In this document: piece after piece, positions 43,575-52,774 of the stretch | How the letters are laid out: every line of letters starts with the position of its first letter | Numbering within the stretch: the stretch's first letter is position 1 | Origin: Cohnella algarum | GTDB lineage: Bacteria; Bacillota; Bacilli; Paenibacillales; Paenibacillaceae | Length of the DNA stretch: 64,000 nt | NCBI RefSeq assembly: GCF_016937515.1 | Contig: NZ_JAFHKM010000002.1 | Location: 4,521,001-4,585,000, forward strand | Direction: 5' to 3' | The notes under the pieces: generated by a model | Told to the model about the DNA's origin: nothing | The model's database searches: none | The model's input: the letters and a program-made list of their open reading frames with translations, nothing else | Position numbers and translations under genes: made by a program

Positions 43575-45184
43575 ATGAGTACGATGTATTTGACCGTCGA
43601 GCAAGCCTTATCCGTCTATCCGCTTACGGAAGCGAAGCTGATTGCGGGCGATGCCGGCAAAAACCGGATCGTCAAGTCCGTCAACGTCATGGACGCGCCC
43701 GACATTACGGATTGGATCAAGGAGGGCGAAATGCTGTTTACGACCGCCTATTTGATCAAGGATCGGCCCGAGGAAGCGGCGGACCTCATCGACAGGCTCG
43801 ACCGCCGAGGCTCGTCGGGACTCGGCATCAAGCTGGGCCGCTTCTGGTCCTCCGTCCCCGAACCGCTCGTCGAACGGGCCGACAAGCTCGGCTTTCCTCT
43901 CATCGAGCTTCCGTTTCAGTTCACGTTTTCCGATCAGATGAACGGTTTGTTCCATGCGGAAATGAAGCGCAATACGAGCGTGCTGCAGGACGTGCTCGAC
44001 AAGCAGGTCCGGCTGATGCGGTTCGCGCTCCAGGCCAACCCGGTCCGTCAACTGTTCGATTCGGTGGCGGAGGTGATCGGCGACCCGATCGCGATCGTCG
44101 GTTCCCGGGGGAAGCTCGTCTACAACACGACCGGGCTGCCGGAAGCGGAGCTGGCGCGCGGCCGGCCATGGCCGCAGCATCCGACGTGGGTGAAGGAAGG
44201 GGGCTGGCAGGCGTTCGGCGTGCCGCTTAAACATTCGGAGCGCTGCACCGGTTACGTGCTGTTTTTTACCCCGCGAATGGCGTTATCCGCGATCGAGGAA
44301 AGCCTGTACGTCCAGGCGGCCGAACTTCTTGCCTTTCATTTGAATTTTAACTACGAAAATGTTTACGAGCTGTCGGTGCGCAAGGATTTCGGGCAGCTCG
44401 TCAAGCGCCACCTGAAAAACGGCCTGTCGGCCGAGGCGCTTTCGGAGTATGCGGACCGGTGGGATATCGATTTGTTCCGGAACGCCTACCGCTGCGTGCT
44501 GACGGACGTCTCCGGCATGGCAAGCGAGGCGGCCCGCGCCGAAACGCTGGAAGCTTTGAAAGAGGAATACGTTTGCCATACCCGCCTTCAAGAGTTGAAG
44601 GGGACGCATATCGTAATGGAAGAAGGGCTCTTGTCGTTGTTTCCGGAGGCGGAAGCCGACGACGGAGGGGGCTGGCCGCGGCGCTGGACCATTGCCTCGC
44701 CTGCTACAAAGGAGCGGAACCGAAGGCGGCCGTCAGCAGCCGAAAGAAACAGCCCGCGCTGCTTGCGGATGCGTTCAGGGAATGCGCGGAAACGCAGCGC
44801 TTGGCCCGGGACTGGGGGATCGGCGACCGGATTTTGCGTTACGAGACGCTCGATTTTGCGTTCATTTTCGAAAATGTGCCCACGGAAAAAATGCAATTTT
44901 ATTGCGACCGGCTGCTCGGCGGCCTGATGAACAAAGATCCGGAATATGTTCAGGAGATGCTGCGAACGCTGGAAACGTATTTGGAAAACGACGGCCAGCT
45001 GAACGAAACCGCAAAGAAGCTGTTCATTCACCGCAACACGGCCACATACCGGATCGAGAAGCTGGGCGAGCTGCTGGATGTCGATTTTAAGCGGATAAAC
45101 GATCTGCTCCGGCTCAAGATGGCGTTTCTGTTCCGGAAGCGGTTGTCGGGCGGGGCGGGAAGCCGTTCGGAGCGCGTTCGCTGA
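43575..45184 (+). pseudogene. pucR: PucR-family purine catabolism regulator (apparent frameshift)
   Basis: The N-terminal PucR domain (about 1-125: LTVEQALSVYPLTEAKLIAG, then VNVMDAPDITDWIKEGEM) and the central region are in one frame. The C-terminal helix-turn-helix of the CdaR/PucR type (LETYLENDGQLNETAKKLFI, then HRNTATYRIEKLGELL) is in another. The frames meet at the five-G run 44667-44671, where one extra G gives a continuous protein of about 536 residues. Without it the protein loses its DNA-binding domain. PucR activates purine-degradation genes in Bacillus, and the cluster that follows is exactly that. A sequencing error in the G-run is likely. Confidence 0.85.
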
Positions 45185-45210
45185 CCGTTCAAAAAAAAGG
45201 GGGAGCAACA

Positions 45211-46536
45211 ATGGCGACTACGCTTGTTCGCAATGCGATCATCATGACGATGAACGAATCGGGCGATATCGTGCATGGAGACGTTCTGGTCGAGGGGAAC
45301 CGGATCAAACGAATCGGCGCCGACATCCGGGAGGAGGCGGACCGCATCGTCGAAGCCGGCGGGAAGGTTCTGCTGCCCGGCTTCGTGCAGACGCATATCC
45401 ACCTGTGCCAGACTCTGTTTCGCGGGCGCGCGGACGATCTGGCGCTGATCGACTGGCTGCGCGAGCGGATTTGGCCGCTCGAGGCGGCGCATTCGGAGGA
45501 TTCGATCTATTATTCCGCGCTGCTCGGCACGGGGGAGCTGATCCGGAGCGGGACGACGACGATTTTGGATATGGAAACGGTGCATTATACGGAATCGGCG
45601 TTTCAGGCGATCAAGGAAAGCGGGATTCGCGCCATATCCGGCAAGGTGATGATGGATCACGGGACGGAAGTGCCGCTTGCCCTGCAGGAGGATACGGACC
45701 GATCGCTGCAGGAAAGCGTCGATTTGCTGGAAAAATGGAACGGGGCGGCCAACGGCCGCATCCAGTACGCGTTCTGCCCGCGCTTCGTCGTTTCGTGCAC
45801 GGAACGGCTGCTTGTCGGCGTGCGGGATTTGTCGGCGCAATACGGGGTTCGGGTGCATACCCACGCTTCCGAAAACCGCGAGGAAATCGCCATCGTGGAA
45901 GCGGAAAGGGGCATGCGCAACGTCGTTTATCTCGACCATATCGGCCTGGCCCGGCCGAATCTTATTCTGGCGCACAGCATTTGGCTGGATGAAGAGGAAA
46001 AGCGGATCATTCGGGACCGCGGCGTCAAGGTGACGCATTGTCCGGGTTCCAACCTTAAGCTCGCCTCCGGAATCGCCGAAATTCCGGATTTGCTGGAACG
46101 GGGCGTCGCGGTCGGAATCGGCGCCGACGGCGCGCCATGCAACAACAACCTCGATATGTTTCAGGAAATGCGGCTGACCGCCTTCATTCAAAAGGTGCAG
46201 CACGGGCCGACTGTCATGAACGCGCGCACGGTGCTGCGCATGGCGACGATGGGCGGGGCGGAAGTGCTCGGCCTCGAGAAGGATATCGGCAGCATCGAAC
46301 CCGGGAAGCTGGCCGATTTTCAGCTTCTCGATCTGGAAGACTTTCATGCGTATCCTTCGCATGACGCGGACCTGTATTCCCGCGTTGTCTATGCCGCGAC
46401 GCGCGGCGATGTGGATACGGTGATGATCGACGGGGAAATCGTCATGTCGGGCAAAGTCGTGCGGACGATCGACAAGTCGGCCGCGCTCAAAGGAGCGGAC
46501 CGGTCGCTTGCGAAATTGCTCGCCAGAATCGGGTAG
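45211..46536 (+). CDS. Amidohydrolase of the guanine/adenosine-deaminase (SsnA/MtaD) family
   Basis: A 441-residue TIM-barrel deaminase. LLPGFVQTHIHLCQTLFRG (about 53-71) carries the metal-binding HxH, HTHASENREEIAIVE (about 216) the third His, LAHSIWLDEEE (about 253) the fourth, and GIGADGAPCNNNLDMFQEM (about 300) the catalytic Asp. Members deaminate guanine, 8-oxoguanine, S-adenosylhomocysteine or deoxyadenosine. Here the purine context favours guanine, 8-oxoguanine or a related oxopurine. A second, unrelated guanine deaminase lies at 56474-56995, so the two may split substrates. GGGGGAG precedes the ATG. Confidence 0.88.
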   Translation: MATTLVRNAIIMTMNESGDIVHGDVLVEGNRIKRIGADIREEADRIVEAGGKVLLPGFVQTHIHLCQTLFRGRADDLALIDWLRERIWPLEAAHSEDSIYYSALLGTGELIRSGTTTILDMETVHYTESAFQAIKESGIRAISGKVMMDHGTEVPLALQEDTDRSLQESVDLLEKWNGAANGRIQYAFCPRFVVSCTERLLVGVRDLSAQYGVRVHTHASENREEIAIVEAERGMRNVVYLDHIGLARPNLILAHSIWLDEEEKRIIRDRGVKVTHCPGSNLKLASGIAEIPDLLERGVAVGIGADGAPCNNNLDMFQEMRLTAFIQKVQHGPTVMNARTVLRMATMGGAEVLGLEKDIGSIEPGKLADFQLLDLEDFHAYPSHDADLYSRVVYAATRGDVDTVMIDGEIVMSGKVVRTIDKSAALKGADRSLAKLLARIG

Positions 46537-46547
46537 GGGGGATACGG

Positions 46548-47588
46548 ATGGACGGTTACGAAATTTTGTCCTTTCTTCGGCGGAACGCGGAACCGGCCGT
46601 CCTGGCTACCGTCGTCGAGGTGAAAGGCCACGCTTATCGAAAAGCCGGCGCGATGATGCTGCTGAAGGAGGACGGAAGCGCGGTCGGGAGCGTCAGCCCC
46701 GGCTGCCTGGAGTCCGATCTTCGCGAGCGGGTTCGCGGGCTGCTCCGCAGCGGCCGGAGCGAGATTGTCGCCTACGATCTGCGTCCGGAGGAGGACGCGG
46801 TGTGGGGGGAGGCGGTCGGCTGCGGGGGCGCGCTGCGGATTTTGCTGGAGCCGGTCGGCGGCGAGCTGCGAAGGTTGCTCGGGCAAATCGCCGAACGCAA
46901 CGCTCGGGGAGAAGCCGTATGCTTGGAGCGAATCCGCGCGGATGGCGGGCTTCGGTATAAGCTCGCGGCGGCCGCGGGCAGCGAGGGCGGGAATTCGCGG
47001 GTACGAGAGCTGGAGCGAGGCGGAGCGCTTTTTTTCAGTCAGCTGTTCGAGCCCCGGCCGCGGCTGATTCTGTTCGGCGCGGGAAGGGATGCGGACCCGA
47101 TCGTGCGGCTGGCCGGCCGCATCGGCTTTCAAGTGGCGGTAGCCGACTGGAGGCCTTCGCTCGTGAGCGAAGAGCGATTTCCCGGCTTGGAGCTCGCGGT
47201 CGGATCGGCCGCGGCGATTGCCGAACGCCTGAACATCGGCGCCGGCGATTACGCGCTTTTGTGCGGACACCAGCTGCAAAGGGATCGCGAAATGCTGGAG
47301 CTGCTGCTGGCGATCGGTCCCGCATACGTCGGAGTGATGGGCTCGCAAAGCCGGATCCGGCATTTGTTCGACGGATTGCCGAAGAGGGACTTCGTGCACG
47401 CTCCGGTCGGCCTGTCGATCGGCAGCGAGGGCGCCGAGGAAATCGCGGTCAGCATTGCGGCCGAGCTCATTGCGGTGAGAAGCGGTCTTCGCGCTTCGGC
47501 GGCGGGCCGGCGAACCGAAGCCGCGGGCATGCCGGCGTTAGGCGAGGCTGATGTTTTCGAGGCCCAAAACGTCTGCGAATGGAGATAA
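46548..47588 (+). CDS. XdhC/PucA-type xanthine dehydrogenase accessory protein
   Basis: A 346-residue protein that inserts or sulfurates the molybdenum cofactor of xanthine dehydrogenase. The N-terminal XdhC/CoxI domain shows ATVVEVKGHAYRKAGAMMLL and GSVSPGCLESDL; the C-terminal Rossmann domain starts PRLILFGAGRDADPIVRLAG (about 168). The end contains a conserved GVMGSQSRIRHLFDGL. It starts 11 nt after the deaminase gene. It is named PucA in Bacillus. No MobA-like PucB gene was seen beside it. Confidence 0.9.
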   Translation: MDGYEILSFLRRNAEPAVLATVVEVKGHAYRKAGAMMLLKEDGSAVGSVSPGCLESDLRERVRGLLRSGRSEIVAYDLRPEEDAVWGEAVGCGGALRILLEPVGGELRRLLGQIAERNARGEAVCLERIRADGGLRYKLAAAAGSEGGNSRVRELERGGALFFSQLFEPRPRLILFGAGRDADPIVRLAGRIGFQVAVADWRPSLVSEERFPGLELAVGSAAAIAERLNIGAGDYALLCGHQLQRDREMLELLLAIGPAYVGVMGSQSRIRHLFDGLPKRDFVHAPVGLSIGSEGAEEIAVSIAAELIAVRSGLRASAAGRRTEAAGMPALGEADVFEAQNVCEWR

Positions 47589-47669
47589 AACGTCAGGAAA
47601 CTTGACTTATATCGGAAGAGAGTGCACGGCGCACAATGCGCGAGGGGTCCTTTTATTCTTGCGTCCAAT

Positions 47670-47713
47670 TAAATGTCATTTAAGTTGACTTGAAAATAAC
47701 GCGACCTTATAGT
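47670..47713 (+). promoter_or_regulatory. Promoter of the nucleoside importer/xdh unit with candidate PucR site
   Basis: TTGACT (47685-47690), 17 nt, TATAGT (47708-47713). TAAATGTCATTTAAGTT (47670-47686), matching 14 of 17 bases of the site at 43486-43502, abuts the -35. Confidence 0.65.
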
Positions 47714-47771
47714 ATGAACTACATCCGAGATTGGACTCCAAGACGAAGACAGAGAGTCGGGGAGGAAAAAA

Positions 47772-48944
47772 ATGAAAAGGATGAAAAGGTCATGGTCGCT
47801 GGGCGCTATCGGGATTTTGACATTGACGGCCGCGCTGTCCGCGTGCGGCGGCGGCAATAACGGAAATTCGTCCGCTTCCGGCGAGCCGGCGGCGCCGTCG
47901 TCGCAGGCGGCAAGCGAATCGCCTTCCGGGCCGGGGCCGGCTTCGGGCATCGAGAATCCGCGGGTTGCCTTCGTGTACATCGGTCCTCCCGGGGACGGCG
48001 GCTGGACGTACCAGCACGACCAAGGAAGGCTGTACATGGAAAAGGAGCTCGGCATCGAAGCGGACACGGTCGAAAACGTTCCGGAAAGCGCGGATGCCGA
48101 ACGGGTGATCGCCGAACTGGCGCAAAATCACGACATCGTGTTTACGACCAGCTTCGGATACATGGATCAAACGCTGAGCGTCGCCCGGAAGTTCCCCGAC
48201 GTTAAGTTCGAGCACGTCTCCGGATACAAGACGAACGACAACATGGCCACGTATTTCGGAAAAAACTGGGAAGCGAGCTATTTGAGCGGGATCGCCGCCG
48301 GCAAAATGACGAAGGTGAACAAGATCGGCTATATCGCCGCGTTCCCGATCCCCGAACTCATATACAACATCAACGCGTTTACGCTGGGCGTGCAAAGCGT
48401 CAACCGGGACGCCAAAGTTAGCGTCGTCTGGTCGAACACCTGGTTCGATCCGACGACGGAGCGAAACGCCGCCATCAGCCTTCTCGACCAGGGAGCCGAC
48501 GTGCTGCTCGCCTATCAGGACTCGCCCGCGGCGCTGCAGGCTGCGGCCGAAAGGGGCGCGATGGCCGGAGGCAACGACTCCGACATGACGCGGTACGCTC
48601 CCGAAGCGTACTTGACGAACCCGGTCTGGAACTGGGGGCCGTACTACGTGAAAAAAGTGAAGGCGCTCATGGACGGCACGTGGACGAACGAACCGTACCT
48701 CGGCTCGTTCCGGGACGGCATGGTCGATATCGCGCCGCTCGGCCCGAGCGTCCCCGACGACGTCAAACAGCTGGTCGAGGAAACGAAGGCCAAATTCGTG
48801 GCCGGCGAGCTGAACGTGTTTACCGGACCGATCAAGGATCAAAGCGGAACGGAGAAAATCGCCGCGGGACAGGAGCTTGCGGATGCCGAAGTTCTTGAAA
48901 TGAACTGGTTCGTCGAAGGCGTGGAAGGCACGATTCCCCAATAA
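47772..48944 (+). CDS. BMP-family nucleoside-binding lipoprotein
   Basis: A 390-residue lipoprotein. A signal peptide ends in a lipobox at ALSACGGG (Cys about residue 23), with a Ser/Ala/Gly linker to about 55. The mature BMP/PnrA domain shows VAFVYIGPPGDGGWTYQHDQ (about 59), FTTSFGYMDQTLSVARKFPD and FEHVSGYKTNDN. The PnrA/BmpA family binds purine nucleosides; in this cluster purine or nucleoside capture is likely. The importer's ATPase and permease genes follow after a long hairpin. Confidence 0.9.
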   Translation: MKRMKRSWSLGAIGILTLTAALSACGGGNNGNSSASGEPAAPSSQAASESPSGPGPASGIENPRVAFVYIGPPGDGGWTYQHDQGRLYMEKELGIEADTVENVPESADAERVIAELAQNHDIVFTTSFGYMDQTLSVARKFPDVKFEHVSGYKTNDNMATYFGKNWEASYLSGIAAGKMTKVNKIGYIAAFPIPELIYNINAFTLGVQSVNRDAKVSVVWSNTWFDPTTERNAAISLLDQGADVLLAYQDSPAALQAAAERGAMAGGNDSDMTRYAPEAYLTNPVWNWGPYYVKKVKALMDGTWTNEPYLGSFRDGMVDIAPLGPSVPDDVKQLVEETKAKFVAGELNVFTGPIKDQSGTEKIAAGQELADAEVLEMNWFVEGVEGTIPQ

Positions 48945-48956
48945 GGAAGATTCGAA

Positions 48957-48988
48957 CCGACAAATCCCTTGCGCAAGGGATTTGTTGG
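48957..48988 (+). promoter_or_regulatory. Long perfect hairpin after the binding-protein gene
   Basis: ACAAATCCCTTGC directly followed by GCAAGGGATTTGT gives a 13-bp perfect palindrome, extended by CC/GG outside. Only TTT follows two bases later. It is probably an attenuator or 3' stabiliser that keeps binding protein in excess over ATPase and permeases. Confidence 0.7.
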
Positions 48989-49068
48989 TTTAAGCGGAAG
49001 AAGAGCGCCGAGGGCGAGGGTGCAGGCATGGTTGCTCCCTCGAGGCGGAGCGCAAGGAGGAAACGGCA

Positions 49069-50607
49069 ATGGCGGAAACGTTCTCGCTCGAAATGAAGCG
49101 GATCGTCAAGCGGTTCGGAAGCGTGCTGGCGAGCGACGGCGTCGATTTCAGCTGCAAGCCCGGCGAGATTCACGCTCTGCTCGGAGAAAACGGAGCCGGC
49201 AAGAGCACGATCATGTGCATGCTGTCGGGCGTTTATCGTCCGACGGGCGGCGACATTTTTATCCATGGCCGAAACGTGCGGATACGGTCCCCGAAAGACG
49301 CGGCCAAGCTCGGAATCGGCATGGTCTATCAAAACTTCCGCCTTGTGCAGACGCTCACGGCGACGGAGAACATCGTGCTCGGCGAGAAGGGCTCCTTATG
49401 GCGGGGGGCGAAATGGATGCGGCGAAAACAGGAGGAAATCGATGCGATCGCGCGGCGGTTCGGACTGGCGTTTCCGGTCGATCGGCCGATCTGGCAGCTG
49501 TCGGTCGGGGAACAGCAGCGGGTGGAGATTGTCAAGACGCTGTACCGGGAAGCCGAATTCATCATTTTGGACGAACCGACCTCGGTTCTGACGCCGGGAG
49601 AGGCGGAACGGCTGTTCGCAACGCTGGAGCAAATGAAAGCCGAGGGCAAAACGGTCATTTTGACGACGCACAAGCTGAAGGAAGTGATGGCCGCGGCGGA
49701 TCGCATTTCGGTCATGCGCAAAGGGAAGATGATCCGTACGGTCGATAAAGCCGCGACGAGCGAACGGGAATTGACGCTTTGGATGGTCGGCAAGGACGTC
49801 GCCGCCGATTCGCGCGAACGGGCGCCGCGTCCGAAAGGAAATCTATTGCTTGACGTTCGGGAGCTGGACGTTTACGCCGAACACGGACGGAAAGCGCTCG
49901 ACCGGTTGACCTTGAACGTGTACGAAGGCGAAATCGTCGGCGTGGCGGGCGTTGCCGGCAACGGGCAGAAGGAACTGGCCGAGGCGCTTGGCGGCTTGAT
50001 TTCATGGAAGAAGGGGAGCGTCTCGTTTGCCGGCAAGTCGTTCAACGCCGCATCCGTCCGCGCCGCGATCGAAGCCGGCATCGCCCACGTTCCGGAAAAC
50101 CGGATGAAGAGCGGCCTCGCCGGCAGCCTCGGCGCCGTCGACAATCTGCTGATCAAGTCGTACCGGACGGCCGACCGTTCGAAGTTCGGATTTTTGCGGA
50201 TCGGCGCGAACCGCGAGTGGGCGCAGAAGCTCGTCGAGCGGTTCGACGTCAAGACGCCGAATCTCGAAACGCCGGTTCGGCAGCTGTCCGGCGGCAACCA
50301 GCAAAAGCTTCTGTTCGCCAGGGAAATCGATCGCCGGCCCCTGCTCATGGTGGCCGTTCATCCGACCCAAGGACTTGACGTCGGGGCGGCCGAAGGCGTG
50401 CACCGCATGCTGTCCGATCTGCGCGACGATTCGAAGGGCGTCCTTCTCATCTCCGAGGACCTGGATGAAATTTTGCGGCTGGCGGACCGGATTTTGGTCA
50501 TCTATGGCGGCCGGATCGTCGGAGAGATGGGAAGGGAGGAAGCCGACCGTCAGACGATCGGCATGTACATGGCCGGGCTAACGCCGGAAAAGGGGGTGGC
50601 GGGATGA
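49069..50607 (+). CDS. ABC importer ATPase, nucleoside (BMP) type, two-domain
   Basis: A 512-residue ATPase with two fused nucleotide-binding domains, like YufO/NupO. The first domain has Walker A LLGENGAGKSTIMCML (about 39-54), LSVGEQQRVEIVK and Walker B FIILDEPTSVL. The second has the degenerate loop GVAGNGQKELAEALGG (about 290-305) and LSGGNQQKLLFARE. The downstream permease gene begins within its stop (4-bp overlap). It energises uptake of the ligand bound by the BMP lipoprotein. Confidence 0.93.
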   Translation: MAETFSLEMKRIVKRFGSVLASDGVDFSCKPGEIHALLGENGAGKSTIMCMLSGVYRPTGGDIFIHGRNVRIRSPKDAAKLGIGMVYQNFRLVQTLTATENIVLGEKGSLWRGAKWMRRKQEEIDAIARRFGLAFPVDRPIWQLSVGEQQRVEIVKTLYREAEFIILDEPTSVLTPGEAERLFATLEQMKAEGKTVILTTHKLKEVMAAADRISVMRKGKMIRTVDKAATSERELTLWMVGKDVAADSRERAPRPKGNLLLDVRELDVYAEHGRKALDRLTLNVYEGEIVGVAGVAGNGQKELAEALGGLISWKKGSVSFAGKSFNAASVRAAIEAGIAHVPENRMKSGLAGSLGAVDNLLIKSYRTADRSKFGFLRIGANREWAQKLVERFDVKTPNLETPVRQLSGGNQQKLLFAREIDRRPLLMVAVHPTQGLDVGAAEGVHRMLSDLRDDSKGVLLISEDLDEILRLADRILVIYGGRIVGEMGREEADRQTIGMYMAGLTPEKGVAG

Positions 50608-51718
50608 GCGAGCGAACGACCGCAGCCTTGCCGCCGGAGCCGCGGACGGCGCGCGCGCCCGGACGCTTTCCGTTTCGAATCGAAATCGATCCCGCCGGCA
50701 AGGAGAGCCCTTGGTGGATGACGATCGCGTCGGTCGTCCTCGCGCTTCTCGTTTGCGCCGTCTTCATCGCCGCAAACGGGAAAAATCCGGTCGAAGTGTA
50801 CGCCAAAATGCTCCAAGGAGCGTTCGGCAGCGAATTCGGGTTTACGGAAACGCTGGTCAAGGCGATTCCGCTGCTGCTATGCGGCCTCGGCGTCTCGATC
50901 GCTTACCGGATTTCCGTCTGGAACATCGGCGCGGAAGGCCAGTTTGCCGCCGGGGCGATCGCGGCGACCGCCGTCACGATTTATTTTCCGGAACTGCCGT
51001 TTTATGCGGCCATCCCGCTCATGATCGCGTTTGCGGTTGTCGCGGGCGGGGTTTGGGGCGCGCTGACCGCCATCCCGAAGGCGTTTTTCCAGGTTAACGA
51101 ACTCATAACGTCGCTGATGCTGAACTATGTGGCGCTGCTGGCGCTCGATTACTTCGTGTTCGGCCCGTGGCGCGATCCGAAGGGCTTCAATTTTCCGGGC
51201 ACGCCGATGTTCACCGAGGCTCAGTCGCTGCCGACGCTGGGCGGTACGCGGCTGCACTTCGGCCTTGCGATCGCGCTTGCCGCCGTCGCCGTCTACGCTT
51301 TGGCGATTCGCTACACGCGCTGGGGCTACGAGCTGCGGCTGATCGGCGCCAATCCGGAAGCCGCCAAAAACGCCGGCATCCGCCTCAATCGCCACATTCT
51401 CGTCGTCATGATCGTCAGCGGGGCGCTTGCGGGCATCGCGGGCATGGCCGAAGTGTCGGGCGTCGCGCACCGGCTGATGTACGGCATTTCGCCCGGCTAC
51501 GGCTATACCGCGATCATCGTCGCCTGGATCGCCAAGCTGCATCCGCTCGGCCTGATCGCCGCTTCGGTTCTGTTCGGCGGTCTGATCGTAGGGGCTACAG
51601 CGTGCAAACGCTGGGCCTCCCGTCTTCGATCTCAAGCATGCTGCAGGGGGCCATTCTGTTTTTCCTGATCGCCGGCAACATGCTCGCCAAATTCCGCTTG
51701 CGCCGCAACGGCCGATAG
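50604..51718 (+). pseudogene. ABC importer permease 1, nucleoside type (apparent frameshift)
   Basis: A membrane permease of the BPD_transp_2 family with about nine hydrophobic segments; GLGVSIAYRISVWNIGAEGQ (about 93-112) is a family landmark. After GGLIVG the frame shifts at the four-G run 51591-51594. One added G restores GYSVQTLGLPSSISSMLQ and the last membrane helix, giving about 371 residues. As written it ends in an unrelated tail at 51668. The loss would remove the final helix. A sequencing error in the G-run is likely, because fapR and pucR show the same thing. Confidence 0.85.
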
Positions 51719-51729
51719 GAGGTGGGGAA

Positions 51730-52659
51730 ATGGATTGGCTCGCCCAACTGGCAACCGCCGCGATCGCGTCCGGCACCCCGCTCCTGTTCGCGACGCTCGG
51801 AGGGATCCTGATCGAGCGTTCGGGCATCATCCAGCTCGGGGCGGAAGGCTTGATGCTGATGGGGGCGGTGACGGCCTGCATCGTGTTTCTGCAAACCGAA
51901 AGCTTCGTCCTGACGCTGCTGGCGGTCGCCGGCATCGGGGCGGCGCTCGGGGCGCTGCATGCGTTTATGTGCGTCACGCTCCGGACGAACCAGGTTGTCA
52001 GCGGGCTGGCGATGACGCTGTTCGGGGCGGGGCTGAGCGCCTATTTGGGCAAATCCGTGACGGGGCTGCCTCTTCCCGGCGCCGTGCCGAAGGTGGAACT
52101 TTCGTTTCTGGCGCCGATTCCGTTCGTCGGCGACGTGTTCGCCCGCCTCGATGCGCTTGCTTGGCTGAGCTTCGCGCTTGTCCTCGCGCTGCATCTGTTC
52201 ATCCATCGGACATCCTGGGGGCTGCACCTGCGGGCGATCGGGGACGATCCGGCGACGGCGGACGTCATGGGCATCCGCGTCCAGTTGTTCAAGTACGGCT
52301 GCGTTGCCGCCGGCTCGGTTCTGATCGGGCTGGCCGGCGCGGATCTGCTGCTCGTTTATTCCCCGACCTGGATCGAGGGGATGACGGCCGGCCGCGGCTG
52401 GATCGCGGTGGCGCTTATCATTTTCGCCCGGTGGAATCCGCTGCGCGCCTTGTTTTGCGCTTATTTTTTCGGCGTCATGGATACGATCGGCTTTAAAATC
52501 CAACTGCTCGGCAGCGAGATTCCGTCCTATTTTCTGAAGATGATCCCGTACATCGTCACGATCGCCGTTCTGATGTATTTGGGCTGGCGGAACCGCAACA
52601 AGCCGACGGGGGCGCCGGAAGCGCTCGGGGTTCCGTACATTCGGGAGCAGCGATCGTGA
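51730..52659 (+). CDS. ABC importer permease 2, nucleoside type
   Basis: A 309-residue permease, shorter than its partner, with about eight to nine membrane helices. PLLFATLGGILIERSGIIQLGAEGLMLMGAV (about 20-50) is the characteristic first region, matching the GAEG of permease 1. MGIRVQLFKYGCVAAGSVLIG near 180-200 is the cytoplasmic coupling region. GGAGG lies 6 nt before the ATG. With permease 1 it makes the heterodimeric channel. The 115-nt gap downstream holds an imperfect CGGCGAA/TTCGCCG hairpin. Confidence 0.92.
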   Translation: MDWLAQLATAAIASGTPLLFATLGGILIERSGIIQLGAEGLMLMGAVTACIVFLQTESFVLTLLAVAGIGAALGALHAFMCVTLRTNQVVSGLAMTLFGAGLSAYLGKSVTGLPLPGAVPKVELSFLAPIPFVGDVFARLDALAWLSFALVLALHLFIHRTSWGLHLRAIGDDPATADVMGIRVQLFKYGCVAAGSVLIGLAGADLLLVYSPTWIEGMTAGRGWIAVALIIFARWNPLRALFCAYFFGVMDTIGFKIQLLGSEIPSYFLKMIPYIVTIAVLMYLGWRNRNKPTGAPEALGVPYIREQRS

Positions 52660-52774
52660 ACCGGCGAATTCAAAACCCGCTTTTTCGCCGAAACAAGTTT
52701 TTTAGCCGCCGTTAGAAACGCATGTCTTCGACTTGCGCGAAATCTCGTAACACAATTTCAGGGAGGGGAGTTCG

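Noticed and set aside
47589..47771. A purine riboswitch before the nucleoside-binding lipoprotein gene
   Set aside because: The conserved purine-aptamer core was not found, and the leader after the predicted start site is only about 50 nt.
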